Program-made: the position numbers and the translations under genes | Origin: Serratia odorifera | GTDB taxonomy: Bacteria > Pseudomonadota > Gammaproteobacteria > Enterobacterales > Enterobacteriaceae | DNA length: 64,000 nt | NCBI RefSeq assembly: GCF_900635445.1 | Contig: NZ_LR134117.1 | Span: 1,922,001-1,986,000 of the forward strand | Reading direction: 5' to 3' | The notes under the pieces: model-generated | Databases searched by the model: none | The model's input: the letters and a program-made list of their open reading frames with translations, nothing else | What the model was told of the DNA's origin: nothing | Shown: in pieces, positions 12,615 through 23,300 of the stretch | Layout: each line of letters starts with the position of its first letter | Numbering within the stretch: the stretch's first letter is position 1

Positions 12615-13922
12615 ATGACTCTCTCTCGTACCCAACAGATTGAACAGCTGGAACAGGACTGGACATCGGCACGCTGGGAAGGCATTACCCGCCCGTACAG
12701 TGCGCAAGACGTAATCAACCTGCGTGGTTCGGTTAACCCGGCGTGTACGCTGGCGCAAAACGGTGCCGTCAAACTGTGGGAACTGCTGCATGGCAAATCG
12801 CGCAAGGGCTACGTCAACAGCCTGGGGGCGTTAACCGGTGGGCAGGCGCTGCAACAGGCCAAGGCCGGCGTCGAGGCGATCTATCTGTCAGGCTGGCAGG
12901 TAGCGGCTGACGCCAACAGCGCGTCGGCGATGTATCCTGACCAGTCGCTGTATCCGGTTGATTCGGTTCCGGCAGTGGTTGAGCGCATCAATAACAGCTT
13001 CCGCCGTGCCGATCAGATCCAGTGGGCGAATAAAATCGAGCCGGGCAGCCAGGGTTATACCGATTATTTCCTGCCGATCGTTGCCGATGCGGAGGCCGGT
13101 TTTGGCGGCGTACTGAATGCCTTTGAGCTGATGAAGGCGATGATTGAAGCCGGCGCGGCCGGCGTGCACTTTGAAGATCAATTGGCGGCGGTTAAAAAAT
13201 GCGGCCATATGGGCGGCAAGGTATTGGTGCCAACGCAGGAAGCGATTCAGAAACTGGTCGCGGCGCGCTTGGCAGCCGATGTACTGGGCGTACCGACGCT
13301 GCTGATTGCCCGTACCGACGCCGACGCGGCCGATCTGCTGACCTCGGACTGTGACCCGTACGACAGCGCATTCATCAGCGGTGAGCGCACCGCCGAAGGC
13401 TTCTTCCGTACCCATGCCGGCATCGAGCAGGCGATCAGCCGTGGTCTGGCCTATGCACCTTATGCCGATCTGGTGTGGTGTGAAACCTCGACGCCGGATT
13501 TGGCGGCCGCCAAGCGCTTTGCCGATGCCATCCACGCCAAATTCCCGGGCAAGTTGCTGGCCTATAACTGTTCGCCGTCGTTCAACTGGAAAAAGAACCT
13601 CGACGATCAGACCATTGCCCGCTTCCAGGACGAACTGTCGGCGATGGGCTACAAATACCAGTTCATCACGCTGGCTGGCATACACAGCATGTGGTTCAAC
13701 ATGTTCGATCTGGCGCATGCCTATGCGCAGGGCGAAGGCATGAAGCACTACGTCGACAAAGTGCAGCAGCCGGAGTTTGATGCCGTCAGCCGTGGCTATA
13801 CCTTTGCCTCGCACCAGCAGGAGGTGGGCACCGGTTATTTCGATAAGGTCACTACGGTGATCCAGGGAGGTGCCTCGTCCGTCACAGCACTGACCGGATC
13901 GACCGAAGAGCAGCAGTTCTAG
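12615..13922 (+). CDS. aceA: Isocitrate lyase
   Basis: Splits isocitrate into glyoxylate and succinate, the entry step of the glyoxylate bypass. The 435-residue protein matches E. coli AceA (434) throughout. The signature KKCGHMGGKVL carries the catalytic cysteine; metal and substrate residues occur in VADAEAGFGG and ARTDADAADLL. It lies 41 bases after aceB with its own Shine-Dalgarno (CAAGGATAAAATT) and 75 bases before aceK, so it is in the aceBAK operon controlled at the IclR-type promoter upstream of aceB. Confidence 0.98.
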   Translation: MTLSRTQQIEQLEQDWTSARWEGITRPYSAQDVINLRGSVNPACTLAQNGAVKLWELLHGKSRKGYVNSLGALTGGQALQQAKAGVEAIYLSGWQVAADANSASAMYPDQSLYPVDSVPAVVERINNSFRRADQIQWANKIEPGSQGYTDYFLPIVADAEAGFGGVLNAFELMKAMIEAGAAGVHFEDQLAAVKKCGHMGGKVLVPTQEAIQKLVAARLAADVLGVPTLLIARTDADAADLLTSDCDPYDSAFISGERTAEGFFRTHAGIEQAISRGLAYAPYADLVWCETSTPDLAAAKRFADAIHAKFPGKLLAYNCSPSFNWKKNLDDQTIARFQDELSAMGYKYQFITLAGIHSMWFNMFDLAHAYAQGEGMKHYVDKVQQPEFDAVSRGYTFASHQQEVGTGYFDKVTTVIQGGASSVTALTGSTEEQQF

Positions 13923-13997
13923 CGCTGAGCCGACGGTTTGGGGTTGGCATGCTTAGAGGGCCGGCATCCCGGCCTCATCCGTTGGGGGGAGCACACG

Positions 13998-15752
13998 ATG
14001 GCGGCAAAACTGGAATTGTTGATCGCGCAGACCATCCTGCAAGGTTTTGATGCACAGTATGGCCGCTTTCTGGAGGTCACCGCCGGGGCGCAACAGCGCT
14101 TTGAACGGGCCGACTGGCCGGCAGTGCAACAGGCGATGAAAAAACGTATCCATCTCTACGACCACCACGTGGGGTTGGTGGTGGAACAGCTTAAATGCAT
14201 CACCGGGCAAAAGTACTTCGATGCGCTGTTCCCCAGCCGGGTGAAGGCGGTGTATACCGAGCTGTTGCCGGATTATCCGCGTTTTGAAATCGCCGAAAGC
14301 TTCTTCAATTCGGTCTATTGCCGCCTGTTCAAACACCGCGATCTTACGCCGGATAAACTGTTTGTCTTCAGTTCGCAGCCCGAACGGCGTTTTCGCGATA
14401 TTCCGCGCCCGTTGGCGCGGGATTTCATGGCCAACGACTCATTACCGGCGATGCTGAATAATCTGTTAAGCGACTTGCCGCTGCGTCTGCCGTGGGAGGA
14501 TTTGCCACGCGACATTGGTTACATCACGGCGGCGTTGCAGCAGGATTTCAGCGCCGCACAGCTGTCCGGTGCGACTTTCCACATTGCCAACGAGCTGTTT
14601 TACCGCAATAAGGCGGCCTGGCTGGTGGGTAAACTGCGCACCGCAGACGGGGTATTCCCGTTTCTGCTGCCGATCCACCGTAGCGATGCGGGGGCGCTGT
14701 TTATCGATACCTGTCTGACCCGCAAGGAGGAGGCCAGCATCGTGTTTGGCTTCGCCCGTTCCTACTTTATGGTGTATGCACCGCTGCCGGCGGCGATGGT
14801 TGAATGGCTGCGTGAAATTTTGCCAGGTAAGACCACCGCCGAACTGTATATGGCGATTGGCTGCCAAAAACATGGTAAAACAGAATGTTACCGAGAATAT
14901 CTGACGTTTATGTCCGCTTCGCAACAGCAGTTCATTATTGCGCCGGGGGTTAAGGGCATGGTGATGCTGGTATTTACCCTGCCGTCGTTCGATCGGGTAT
15001 TCAAGGTGATCAAAGACCAGTTCGCACCGCAAAAAGAGGTTACCCAGGCGCAGGTGATGGCCTGCTATCAGTTGGTGAAAGAGCACGATCGCGTTGGGCG
15101 AATGGCGGATACGCAAGAGTATGAAAACTTCGTCATCGACAAGGCGCGCATCAGCCCGGAACTGATGGCGGAGTTACAGCGCGAAGTGCCGGAAAAACTG
15201 GTAGATCTGGGTGAGCAGATCGTTATCAGACATTTGTATATGGAGCGCCGCATGACGCCGCTCAACCTGTACCTTGAGCAGGCCAGCGATCGGCAGTTGC
15301 GTGATGCGATTGAAGAATACGGCAATGCGATAAAGCAGCTGGCGGCGGCCAATATTTTCCCGGGCGATATGCTGTTCAAGAATTTTGGCGTTACCCGCCA
15401 TGGGCGGGTAGTGTTCTACGATTATGACGAAATCTGTTACATGACCGAAGTGAATTTTCGCGATATTCCGCCGCCACGTTACCCGGAAGACGAATTGGCC
15501 AGCGAACCGTGGTACAGCACGTCACCCAATGATGTGTTCCCGGAGGAGTTCCGCCACTTCCTGTGCAGCGATCGACGGATTCGCCAGGTGTTTGAAGAGT
15601 TGCACGGCGATTTATTTACCGCGCAATACTGGCGCGGTTTGCAGCAGCGCATTCGTCAGGGGCACGTTGAAGACGTGTTCGCCTACCGCAAAAAACGGCG
15701 TTTCAGCCAGCGCAGCGGCGCGGATCTGCCGGCAACCTCCGCGACGGTATAA
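13998..15752 (+). CDS. aceK: Isocitrate dehydrogenase kinase/phosphatase
   Basis: Reversibly phosphorylates isocitrate dehydrogenase and so directs isocitrate into the glyoxylate bypass. The ATG at 13998 (MAAKLELLIAQTILQGFDAQ) follows a GGGGGA Shine-Dalgarno; an upstream in-frame start at 13938 has no conserved sequence. The product has 584 residues against 578 in E. coli. The kinase-like core is visible: a metal-binding YDYDEICYM segment near residue 475 and FGVTRHGRVVFYDY before it. The spacing to aceA (75 bases) commonly holds a hairpin that lowers aceK expression; here GCCGGCATCCCGGC could serve. Confidence 0.96.
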   Translation: MAAKLELLIAQTILQGFDAQYGRFLEVTAGAQQRFERADWPAVQQAMKKRIHLYDHHVGLVVEQLKCITGQKYFDALFPSRVKAVYTELLPDYPRFEIAESFFNSVYCRLFKHRDLTPDKLFVFSSQPERRFRDIPRPLARDFMANDSLPAMLNNLLSDLPLRLPWEDLPRDIGYITAALQQDFSAAQLSGATFHIANELFYRNKAAWLVGKLRTADGVFPFLLPIHRSDAGALFIDTCLTRKEEASIVFGFARSYFMVYAPLPAAMVEWLREILPGKTTAELYMAIGCQKHGKTECYREYLTFMSASQQQFIIAPGVKGMVMLVFTLPSFDRVFKVIKDQFAPQKEVTQAQVMACYQLVKEHDRVGRMADTQEYENFVIDKARISPELMAELQREVPEKLVDLGEQIVIRHLYMERRMTPLNLYLEQASDRQLRDAIEEYGNAIKQLAAANIFPGDMLFKNFGVTRHGRVVFYDYDEICYMTEVNFRDIPPPRYPEDELASEPWYSTSPNDVFPEEFRHFLCSDRRIRQVFEELHGDLFTAQYWRGLQQRIRQGHVEDVFAYRKKRRFSQRSGADLPATSATV

Positions 15753-15774
15753 GAGCGCAGCGGCCTGCGCTCTT
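15751..15774. terminator. Bidirectional terminator between aceK and eda
   Basis: Perfect 10-bp stem AAGAGCGCAG / CTGCGCTCTT with a CGGC loop fills the 30-base gap between the convergent genes aceK and eda. The flanking T runs are short. Confidence 0.55.
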
Positions 15775-15782
15775 ATTACTGC

Positions 15783-16424
15783 TTATGCCTGCGCGCCGGC
15801 GACGGCTGCGCGAGCCAGCTCGGTAATACGCGCATAGTCGCCGCTTTCCAGCGCATCGGCAGGCACCAGCCAGGAACCACCGATGCACAGCACGCTGTTC
15901 AGCGCCAGATAGTCACGGTAGTTGCCAGGTGAAATACCGCCGGTTGGGCAGAAGCGCACCTGTGGGAACGGACCGCAGATGGCCTGCAGCGCTTTCACAC
16001 CGCCGTTGGCTTCCGCCGGGAAGAACTTGAATTCACGCAGACCATGATCCATACCCAGCATCAGTTCAGACACGGTGCTGATACCCGGAATCAAGGGAAT
16101 GCTGCCAGCGGTTGCGGCGCTCAGCAGCTCGGCGGTCAGGCCAGGACTGATGGCGAACTGCGCGCCAGCCTCGGTCACCTGTTGTAATTGCTTAGGATTA
16201 ATGACGGTGCCGGCACCGATGATGGCGTCTGGTACCGCGTCGGCGATGGCGCGAATCGCGTCGATGGCACAGGCGGTACGCAGCGTCACTTCCAACACCC
16301 GTACGCCGCCGGCGACCAGCGCCTTCGCCAGCGGCACCGCATGCTCCAGTTTGTTAATGACAATCACCGGTACTACCGGGCCGGCGCTCAGAATCTGCTC
16401 GGCGCTCGTTTTCCAATTCTTCAT
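15783..16424 (-). CDS. eda: KDPG/KHG aldolase
   Basis: Cleaves 2-keto-3-deoxy-6-phosphogluconate to pyruvate and glyceraldehyde-3-phosphate, the last Entner-Doudoroff step. The 213-residue protein is a single TIM barrel. The Schiff-base lysine lies in FKFFPAEANGG, the catalytic glutamate in VLEVTLRT and the phosphate site in CPTGGISPGN. It is the last gene of gntK-edd-eda, 79 bases after edd. In E. coli edd-eda lies elsewhere (next to zwf); here the genes sit between aceK and iclR. Confidence 0.97.
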   Translation of the reverse strand: MKNWKTSAEQILSAGPVVPVIVINKLEHAVPLAKALVAGGVRVLEVTLRTACAIDAIRAIADAVPDAIIGAGTVINPKQLQQVTEAGAQFAISPGLTAELLSAATAGSIPLIPGISTVSELMLGMDHGLREFKFFPAEANGGVKALQAICGPFPQVRFCPTGGISPGNYRDYLALNSVLCIGGSWLVPADALESGDYARITELARAAVAGAQA

Positions 16425-16503
16425 TTACTCTCTCTTCAACGTTGGGGCGGGAAACCGACGGCCGATAACAGGATGACGCCCCACGGCCGCGTTTCCCCGT
16501 CGA

Positions 16504-18318
16504 TTAAAATTTGATGCAGCAGGCACCCTGTTCCGCGCCAGAAAGCTGGCTGCGCAGTGCGCCAAACAGTTCGCGCCCGCAGCCGATGTGCTCGGCGTTC
16601 AGATCTGGGAGATACGCTTCGCGCGCGGCCAGTTCGGCCGCATCAACCCGCAGTTCCAGTTCGCCGCTGCGGCCATTGACGCGGATGATGTCGCCGTTAC
16701 GTACTTTCGCCAACATACCGCCGGTATAGGCTTCCGGCGTAACGTGGATGGCGGAGGGGACTTTGCCGGAAGCACCAGACAATCGACCATCGGTCACCAG
16801 CGCCACCTTGAAACCACGATCCATCAGCACGCCAAGCGGCGGCATCAACTTGTGCAGTTCTGGCATGCCATTGGCCTGCGGCCCCTGGAAACGCACCACC
16901 ACCACGCAGTCTTTGTTCAGCAGTCCGGCTTCGAAGGCTGGAACGATGTCGTGCTGACTGTCAAACACCACCGCCGGTGCTTCGATAATCTGGTTATCCG
17001 CCGGCACGGCCGAGGTTTTCATCACCGCGCGACCAAGATTGCCGGACAGCACCTTGGTCCCGCCGTGGTGCTCGAACGGCTGGGCGATGCTGGCGATAAC
17101 CTGAGGATCGAGCGAGCTTTCCGCGCCGTCGCGCCATGCCAGGTTGCCGTTGTCCAGCCACGGTTCCTGGGTGTAACGCTCAAGGCCAAATCCGGCGACG
17201 GTGTGTACGTCACGGTGCAGCAAGCCATGTTTCAACAGTTCGCGCACTACCAATTGCACGCCACCGGCGGCCTGGAACTGGTTGATATCGGCCGGGCCGT
17301 TGGGGTAAATGCGGCACAGTAGCGGCACGGCGTCCGACAACTCGGAAAAATCATCCCAGTTGATGATGATACCGGCGGCGCGCGCCATGGCCACCATATG
17401 CATGGTCAGGTTGGTGGAGCCGCCGGTGGCCAGCAGCGAAACGATGCCGTTGACCACCACTTTTTCGTCCATCAACTGGCCGATGGGCAGATAATTGCCG
17501 GCGGTTTCGGTCAGGCGAGTGACCTGGCGAGCGGCGGCATCGGTAAGCGCGGCGCGCAGCGGCGTATCCGGATGCACAAACGAGGCGCCCGGCAGGTGCA
17601 GGCCCATCACTTCCATGATCATCTGGTTGGTATTGGCTGTGCCGTAGAACGTACAGGTGCCAATGCTATGATACGAGGCGGCTTCCGCCTCCAGCAGTGC
17701 CTGGCGGTCTGCCTTGCCTTCGGCATACAGCTGACGCACGCGGACTTTCTCTTTATTTGGCAGGCCGCTGCTCATCGGTCCGGCGGGCACGAACACCGCA
17801 GGCAAATGGCCGAACGACAGCGCGGACATCACCAGCCCCGGAACAATCTTGTCGCAGATGCCGAGGAACAGCGCGCCATCGAACATATTATGCGACAGCC
17901 CGACCGCCGCCGACATGGCGATCACATCTCGGCTCATCAGCGACAGTTCCATGCCGTCCTGTCCCTGGGTCACACCGTCGCACATTGCCGGTACGCCACC
18001 GGCCACCTGACCGACCGCTCCGACGGCGTTCAACGCCTGTTTCAGCTTCTGCGGATAATCTTCGTAGGGCTGGTGGGCGGACAGCATATCGTTGTAGGCG
18101 GTGATGATGGCGATATCGCTGCGCACCATGTTTTTCAGCGCGTTTTTATCTTCCGGTTGGCAGGCGGCAAAGCCGTGTGCCAGATTACCGCAGGCCAGTT
18201 GGGCGCGATGCACGGTTTGGCTGCGGGCGGCGTCGATTCGTGCCAGATAGGTGGCGCGGCTGCCTTTGGAGCGTTCAATAATGCGCTGTGTTACACGGGA
18301 TAGGGTTGAATTAATCAT
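16504..18318 (-). CDS. edd: 6-phosphogluconate dehydratase
   Basis: Dehydrates 6-phosphogluconate to KDPG with an iron-sulfur cluster, the first Entner-Doudoroff step. 604 residues (E. coli 603) and collinear with it. IlvD/Edd signatures are present: GGVPAMCDGVTQGQDGMELS near residue 105 and VTDGRLSGASGKVPSA near 510; cluster cysteines are plausible in CDGV, GICDK and GTCTFYG. The start at 18318 has a strong GAGGAAGG Shine-Dalgarno. It lies 141 bases after gntK and is probably co-transcribed with it. Confidence 0.98.
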   Translation of the reverse strand: MINSTLSRVTQRIIERSKGSRATYLARIDAARSQTVHRAQLACGNLAHGFAACQPEDKNALKNMVRSDIAIITAYNDMLSAHQPYEDYPQKLKQALNAVGAVGQVAGGVPAMCDGVTQGQDGMELSLMSRDVIAMSAAVGLSHNMFDGALFLGICDKIVPGLVMSALSFGHLPAVFVPAGPMSSGLPNKEKVRVRQLYAEGKADRQALLEAEAASYHSIGTCTFYGTANTNQMIMEVMGLHLPGASFVHPDTPLRAALTDAAARQVTRLTETAGNYLPIGQLMDEKVVVNGIVSLLATGGSTNLTMHMVAMARAAGIIINWDDFSELSDAVPLLCRIYPNGPADINQFQAAGGVQLVVRELLKHGLLHRDVHTVAGFGLERYTQEPWLDNGNLAWRDGAESSLDPQVIASIAQPFEHHGGTKVLSGNLGRAVMKTSAVPADNQIIEAPAVVFDSQHDIVPAFEAGLLNKDCVVVVRFQGPQANGMPELHKLMPPLGVLMDRGFKVALVTDGRLSGASGKVPSAIHVTPEAYTGGMLAKVRNGDIIRVNGRSGELELRVDAAELAAREAYLPDLNAEHIGCGRELFGALRSQLSGAEQGACCIKF

Positions 18319-18459
18319 ACCTTCCTCACATTGTCGTTATAGTTATCGCCAGTAATGGCGGGCCCGGTGATGCCAGGGCCAATCATGGTGTTGTTTTAAA
18401 GGTGTCGAATTTAACGAGGGCTCGCCGAGGTGATCCGCCGAGCCGGAGGCGCTATTTAC

Positions 18460-18999
18460 TTACGCGCAGTCTTCCTGCGGCATAAAGCTTTGAATATGTT
18501 GCAAGGTATCGGCAATCACCCCTTCCAGCGGCTGGTTGATATCCACCGCCATCACATCACTTTCATCAATACCTGGCTGTTCCAGTGCGTCAAACTGCGA
18601 TACCAGCATCTGTGGTTTGAAGAAGTGGCCTTTGCGGGCGCTGAGGCGCGCTTCGATCACCGGCAGGTCGCCGTGCAGATAAATAAACGACAGGTTGCCG
18701 TTACCGGCGCGCAGACGATCGCGGTAGTGCTTTTTCAGCGCGGAGCACACGATAATCGACACGTTATTGGTGCGTTGCATGGCGAACGCGGCGTCATTGA
18801 GCGCCGCCAGCCAGGGTGCGCGATCGTCGTCGTTCAGCGCCACGCCGTCGGCCATTTTCATGATATTGCTGCGTGGGTGCAGGAAGTCGCCATCCAGAAA
18901 ACCGGCGGAAAGTTGGCGGGCAACGGCACCGGCGACGGCAGATTTGCCACTGCCGGAAACGCCCATGATGACGTAGATACGGTTTTGATTATTGGTCAT
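18460..18999 (-). CDS. gntK: Gluconokinase
   Basis: Phosphorylates gluconate to 6-phosphogluconate, the substrate of Edd encoded just downstream. The 179-residue protein has a Walker A motif GVSGSGKS at residue 13 and the GntK segment CSALKKHYRDRLR. Upstream, two tandem palindromes match GntR operators. The gntK-edd-eda order makes a compact gluconate-catabolism unit; no gluconate permease is in the window. Confidence 0.97.
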   Translation of the reverse strand: MTNNQNRIYVIMGVSGSGKSAVAGAVARQLSAGFLDGDFLHPRSNIMKMADGVALNDDDRAPWLAALNDAAFAMQRTNNVSIIVCSALKKHYRDRLRAGNGNLSFIYLHGDLPVIEARLSARKGHFFKPQMLVSQFDALEQPGIDESDVMAVDINQPLEGVIADTLQHIQSFMPQEDCA

Positions 19000-19044
19000 G
19001 GCTTAGCTCCAAACGCGATGGGTATCGTTACCTTGCGGTGTCTT

Positions 19045-19072
19045 TGTTACCGGTAACATGTTATCGGTAACA
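19045..19072. promoter_or_regulatory. Two tandem GntR operators upstream of gntK
   Basis: TGTTACCGGTAACA (19045-19058, perfect palindrome) abuts TGTTATCGGTAACA (19059-19072). Both fit the GntR half-site pattern TGTTACC/GGTAACA. They lie about 50 bases before the gntK start, so gluconate induction of gntK-edd-eda by release of GntR is the natural inference. A weaker dyad, GGTATCGTTACC (19021-19032), lies between them and gntK. Confidence 0.85.
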
Positions 19073-19249
19073 TTGTCGGTGCAAGCGGCGTCGGAGGCAA
19101 TCAGCTTTACCTTTTGCCGTCATTAACTGTGATCGGAATCAAACTTTTCGTACAGGAATTATGCGGGTGGTGGTATCACACGATAGGAGAGTGATGGAGG
19201 GGAAGCCCTTTCCCTACAAGGCCGGTACCGCAGGGAAAGGAGAGGCAAA

Positions 19250-20080
19250 TCAGCGTACGCCGCCGTAGGCCAGGCTTATCTCTTTCGCCGCGTGGATCAC
19301 CAGCGCGCCCAGTTCGATAACGCGGTTATCGGTAATGCGCGACACCGGCCCGGAAATGGAAATCGCCGCGAACGCTTCGCGATGCTCATCAAAAATACAG
19401 GCCGCAACGCAGCGTAGTCCCAGCGCATGTTCTTCATCATCAAAGGAAAACCCCTGCTTGCGGATCTGCGCCAGTCCTTCCTTCAGGTTATGCGGCGTCA
19501 GGGTATGCGGGGTATAGGTCTGCATGCCCTTCTGGTGCAACAGCCTGGTGACCTGCTCGTCGGACAGAGTGGAGAGAAACGCTTTGCCTGCGCCGGATGC
19601 ATGCATCGGCAATTTACCGCCGATGGGCGCCGACATGCGCATCAACGCGGTACATTGTACTTGATCGATAATAATCGCCTGATATTCACTGGTATCCAGC
19701 ACCGCCAGATTGACGGTTTCGCCGGACTCTTCCATCAAACGGCGCAGCGTCGGGTGCACCATCGCCAGCAGGTTGCGGCTTTGCAGGAAGCTGCTGCCGA
19801 CCACAAACGCATGCGAGCCAATGGTCCACAGACCCAGATCGCCTACCTGGCGTACGAAACCTTGCTGCTGCATGGTAGTCAACAGGCGGTGGGTGGTGGA
19901 ATTCGGCAGGCCTGCCTGCTGAGCCAGATCGGTCAGCGCGACATTACCCTGTGCTTCGGCGATGTATTCCAGCAATTTCAGGCCGCGGGTCAGTGATTGC
20001 ACCTGTCCGGTGGCGCTGCTGGTAGCCGCAGCGGTGGCGCGCGGTTTCTTGCCGCGTTTGGCAGGAACGGGTGTGGCCAT
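19250..20080 (-). CDS. iclR: Acetate operon repressor IclR
   Basis: Represses aceBAK and itself; glyoxylate and pyruvate tune its activity in E. coli. The N-terminal winged helix-turn-helix (NSTTHRLLTTMQQQGFVRQV) and the C-terminal effector domain (SAPIGGKLPMHASGAGKAFL, EEHALGLRCVAACIFDE) are all conserved. I chose ATG 20080 (MATPVPAKRGKK), which aligns with the E. coli start and has GGAAG upstream; a TTG two codons earlier is possible. Its targets aceBAK lie nearby but are separated by the Entner-Doudoroff operon. Confidence 0.97.
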   Translation of the reverse strand: MATPVPAKRGKKPRATAAATSSATGQVQSLTRGLKLLEYIAEAQGNVALTDLAQQAGLPNSTTHRLLTTMQQQGFVRQVGDLGLWTIGSHAFVVGSSFLQSRNLLAMVHPTLRRLMEESGETVNLAVLDTSEYQAIIIDQVQCTALMRMSAPIGGKLPMHASGAGKAFLSTLSDEQVTRLLHQKGMQTYTPHTLTPHNLKEGLAQIRKQGFSFDDEEHALGLRCVAACIFDEHREAFAAISISGPVSRITDNRVIELGALVIHAAKEISLAYGGVR

Positions 20081-20105
20081 GTTCAAGCTTCCTTTTTCCG
20101 TATTA

Positions 20106-20120
20106 TGGAATTCATTTTCG
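20106..20120 (-). promoter_or_regulatory. Putative IclR autoregulatory site
   Basis: TGGAATTCATTTTCG matches 11-12 positions of the IclR consensus TGGAAATNATTTCCA, about 25 bases upstream of iclR. Autoregulation is known for E. coli iclR. Confidence 0.55.
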
Positions 20121-20390
20121 TTTTTTGAGTATGAATTGCAATATGTGATTTGCGCTCATCGGATGTGTTAAACCTCTATCCTGAAAAACTCTCAATTGGT
20201 GCTGCCCCCTCTGCCTCACTTTACTGTGCTAGGATGGTTCGTTTTTAGAACGATTGGCTGATGGCATTACAGGCCCGTAGGTTTTTACGTTGCAGCAAGG
20301 CGCAGCCCGAACAATAAAGCCCGTCGTGGGCGAACAACGACGCGCAGCTGGCGCCGGCGAGGCGTGAATAGCGAGGGGAGAAGGGTTACA

Positions 20391-23300
20391 GTGACGAATC
20401 GAGTAGAACAACTGCGTCAGCAGCTTGCGCAGCGCATTTTGCTGCTGGACGGCGGTATGGGCACCATGATCCAGAGCTATGGGCTGTTGGAAGAAGACTA
20501 TCGCGGCGAACGTTTTGCCGACTGGCAGAGCGATCTGAAAGGCAACAACGACCTGCTGGTGTTGACCCGGCCGGAAATCATTACCGCCATACATGACGGC
20601 TACCTGGCCGCCGGCGCCGATATTCTCGAAACCAATACCTTTAACGCCACCCCGATCGCCATGGCCGATTACCATATGGAATCGCTGTCAGCCGAAATCA
20701 ATTATCAGGCCGCCTGCCTGGCGCGCGCCTGCGCCGATGCGTGGACGGCGCGCACGCCGCAACGGCCGCGCTACGTGGCTGGGGTGCTCGGTCCAACCAA
20801 CCGCACCGCGTCCATTTCGCCGAATGTCAACGATCCGGCTTTTCGTAATGTGTCGTTTGATGAGTTGGTCGCCGCCTATCGCGAGTCCACCCGCGCGCTG
20901 GTGGCCGGCGGTGTCGATCTGATCATGATCGAAACCATCTTTGATACCCTGAACGCCAAAGCCGCCGCATTTGCCGTTGAAACCGAATTCGAAGCGCTGG
21001 GGGTGACGCTGCCGATCATGATTTCCGGCACCATCACTGATGCTTCCGGCCGCACGCTCTCCGGCCAGACTACCGAAGCGTTCTACAACTCGTTGCGCCA
21101 CGTCAAACCGCTGTCCTTTGGCCTCAACTGCGCATTGGGGCCGGACGAACTGCGCCAGTACGTGGCGGAGCTGGCGCGAATTAGTGAAAGTTACGTTACC
21201 GCACACCCCAACGCCGGCCTGCCGAACGCCTTTGGCGAATACGATCTCGATGCCGAAGAAATGGCGAAGCAGGTCAGCGAATGGGCGCATGCCGGTTTCC
21301 TGAATATTATCGGCGGTTGCTGCGGCACCACGCCGGCGCATATTGCGGCGATGGCCAAGGCGGTTGAGGGCGTGCCGCCGCGTCGACTGCCGGATATCCC
21401 GGTCGCCTGCCGACTTTCCGGCCTGGAGCCGCTGAACATTGACGCCAAATCGCTGTTCGTCAACGTCGGCGAGCGCACCAATGTCACCGGCTCAGCACGC
21501 TTCAAGCGCTTGATCAAAGAAGAAAAGTATAACGAAGCGCTGGACGTGGCGCGTCAGCAGGTGGAGAGCGGCGCGCAGATCATCGACATCAACATGGACG
21601 AGGGCATGCTCGACGCCGAAGCGGCGATGGTGCGTTTCCTCAACCTGATTGCCGGTGAGCCAGACATCGCCCGTGTGCCAATCATGATCGACTCCTCCAA
21701 ATGGCAGGTGATCGAAAAAGGCCTGAAGTGCATTCAGGGCAAAGGCATCGTCAACTCGATTTCAATGAAAGGAGGGCGAAGAGGCGTTTATTCACCACGC
21801 AAAAACTGGTACGTCGCTACGGCGCAGCGGTGGTGGTGGATGGCGTTTGACGAGGTTGGCCAGGCGGATACCCGCGAACGCAAGTTCGACATTTGCCGCC
21901 GCGGCCTACAAGATCCTGACCGAACGCGTTGGCTTCCCGCCGGAAGACATCATTTTTGACCCCAACATTTTCGCCGTGGCAACCGGTATTGACGAGCATA
22001 ACAACTACGCCGTCGACTTTATCGAAGCCTGCGCCGACATTAAAACTCATTTGCCGCATGCGATGATCTCCGGCGGTGTTTCCAACGTGTCGTTCTCGTT
22101 CCGTGGCAACGATCCGGTGCGCGAAGCGATCCACGCGGTGTTTCTCTATCACGCGATCCGCAACGGCATGGATATGGGCATCGTCAACGCTGGCCAGTTG
22201 GCGATTTACGACGACCTGTCCGCCGAGTTGCGCGACGCGGTGGAAGATGTTGGTGCTCAACCGCCGGCCGGACGGCACTGAACGCCTGCTGGAGCTGGCG
22301 GAAAAATACCGTGGCAGCAAAGACAACGAGGTCGCGGTTCAGCAGGCGGAATGGCGTGGCTGGGCCGGTGGCCAAACGGTTGGAATACTCGCTGGTGAAA
22401 GGCATCACCGAATTTATCGAACTGGATACCGAAGAAGCGCCGCCAGCAGGCGACGCGGCCGATTGAGGTGATCGAAGGGCCGCTGATGGCCGGCATGAAC
22501 GTGGTTGGTGACCTGTTCGGTGAAGGCAAAATGTTCCTGCCGCAGGTGGTGAAGTCCGCGCGGGTGATGAAGCAGGCGGTCGCCTATCTGGAACCGTACA
22601 TTCAGGCCAGCAAGCAGCAGGGCAGCAGTGCCGGCAAGATCCTGCTGGCGACGGTGAAAGGGGATGTACACGACATCGGCAAGAATATCGTCGGTGTGGT
22701 ACTGCAGTGCAACAACTATGAAATCATCGATCTCGGCGTAATGGTACCGACCGATAAAATTCTCAAGACGGCGCGCGACGGAGAACGTTGATATTATTGG
22801 CCTGTCGGGGCTGATCACGCCCTCGCTGGACGAAATGGTCAACGTGGCAAAAGAAATGGAGCGTCAGGGTTTCACGCTACCGCTGCTGATTGGCGGCGCT
22901 ACCACCTCCAAAGCCCATACCGCGGTGAAAATAGAACAGAACTACAGCGGGTCGACCACCTACGTGCAGAATGCCTCGCGCACCGTTGGCGTGGTGTCGG
23001 CGCTGCTGTCGGACACTCAGCGCGACGCGTTTGTCGCCCGGACGCGTAAAGAGTATGAAACCGTGCGTATCCAGCATGGGCGTAAAAAACCGCGAACCCC
23101 GCCGGTCAGCCTGGAAAAGGCGCGCGCCAACGCCATGGCGCTGGATTGGGACAGCTACAGCCCGCCGGTGCCGCGGCAATTGGGCGTGTTCCCGGTGGAG
23201 GCCGATATTGCCACGCTGCGCCATTACATCGACTGGACGCCGTTCTTCATGACCTGGTCGCTGGCGGGTAAATACCCGCGCATTCTGCAAGACGAGGTGG

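Noticed and set aside
12888..13814. 308-codon open frame antisense to aceA
   Set aside because: Mirror of GC-rich codon bias in a clearly coding isocitrate lyase gene; no start signal or family.
17398..18303. 301-codon open frame antisense to edd
   Set aside because: Shadow of the conserved edd gene; low-complexity His/Arg/Gln-rich product.
20181..20194. Possible MetR site upstream of metH (TGAAAAACTCTCAA)
   Set aside because: Only the left half matches TGAA-N5-TTCA; too weak to annotate.
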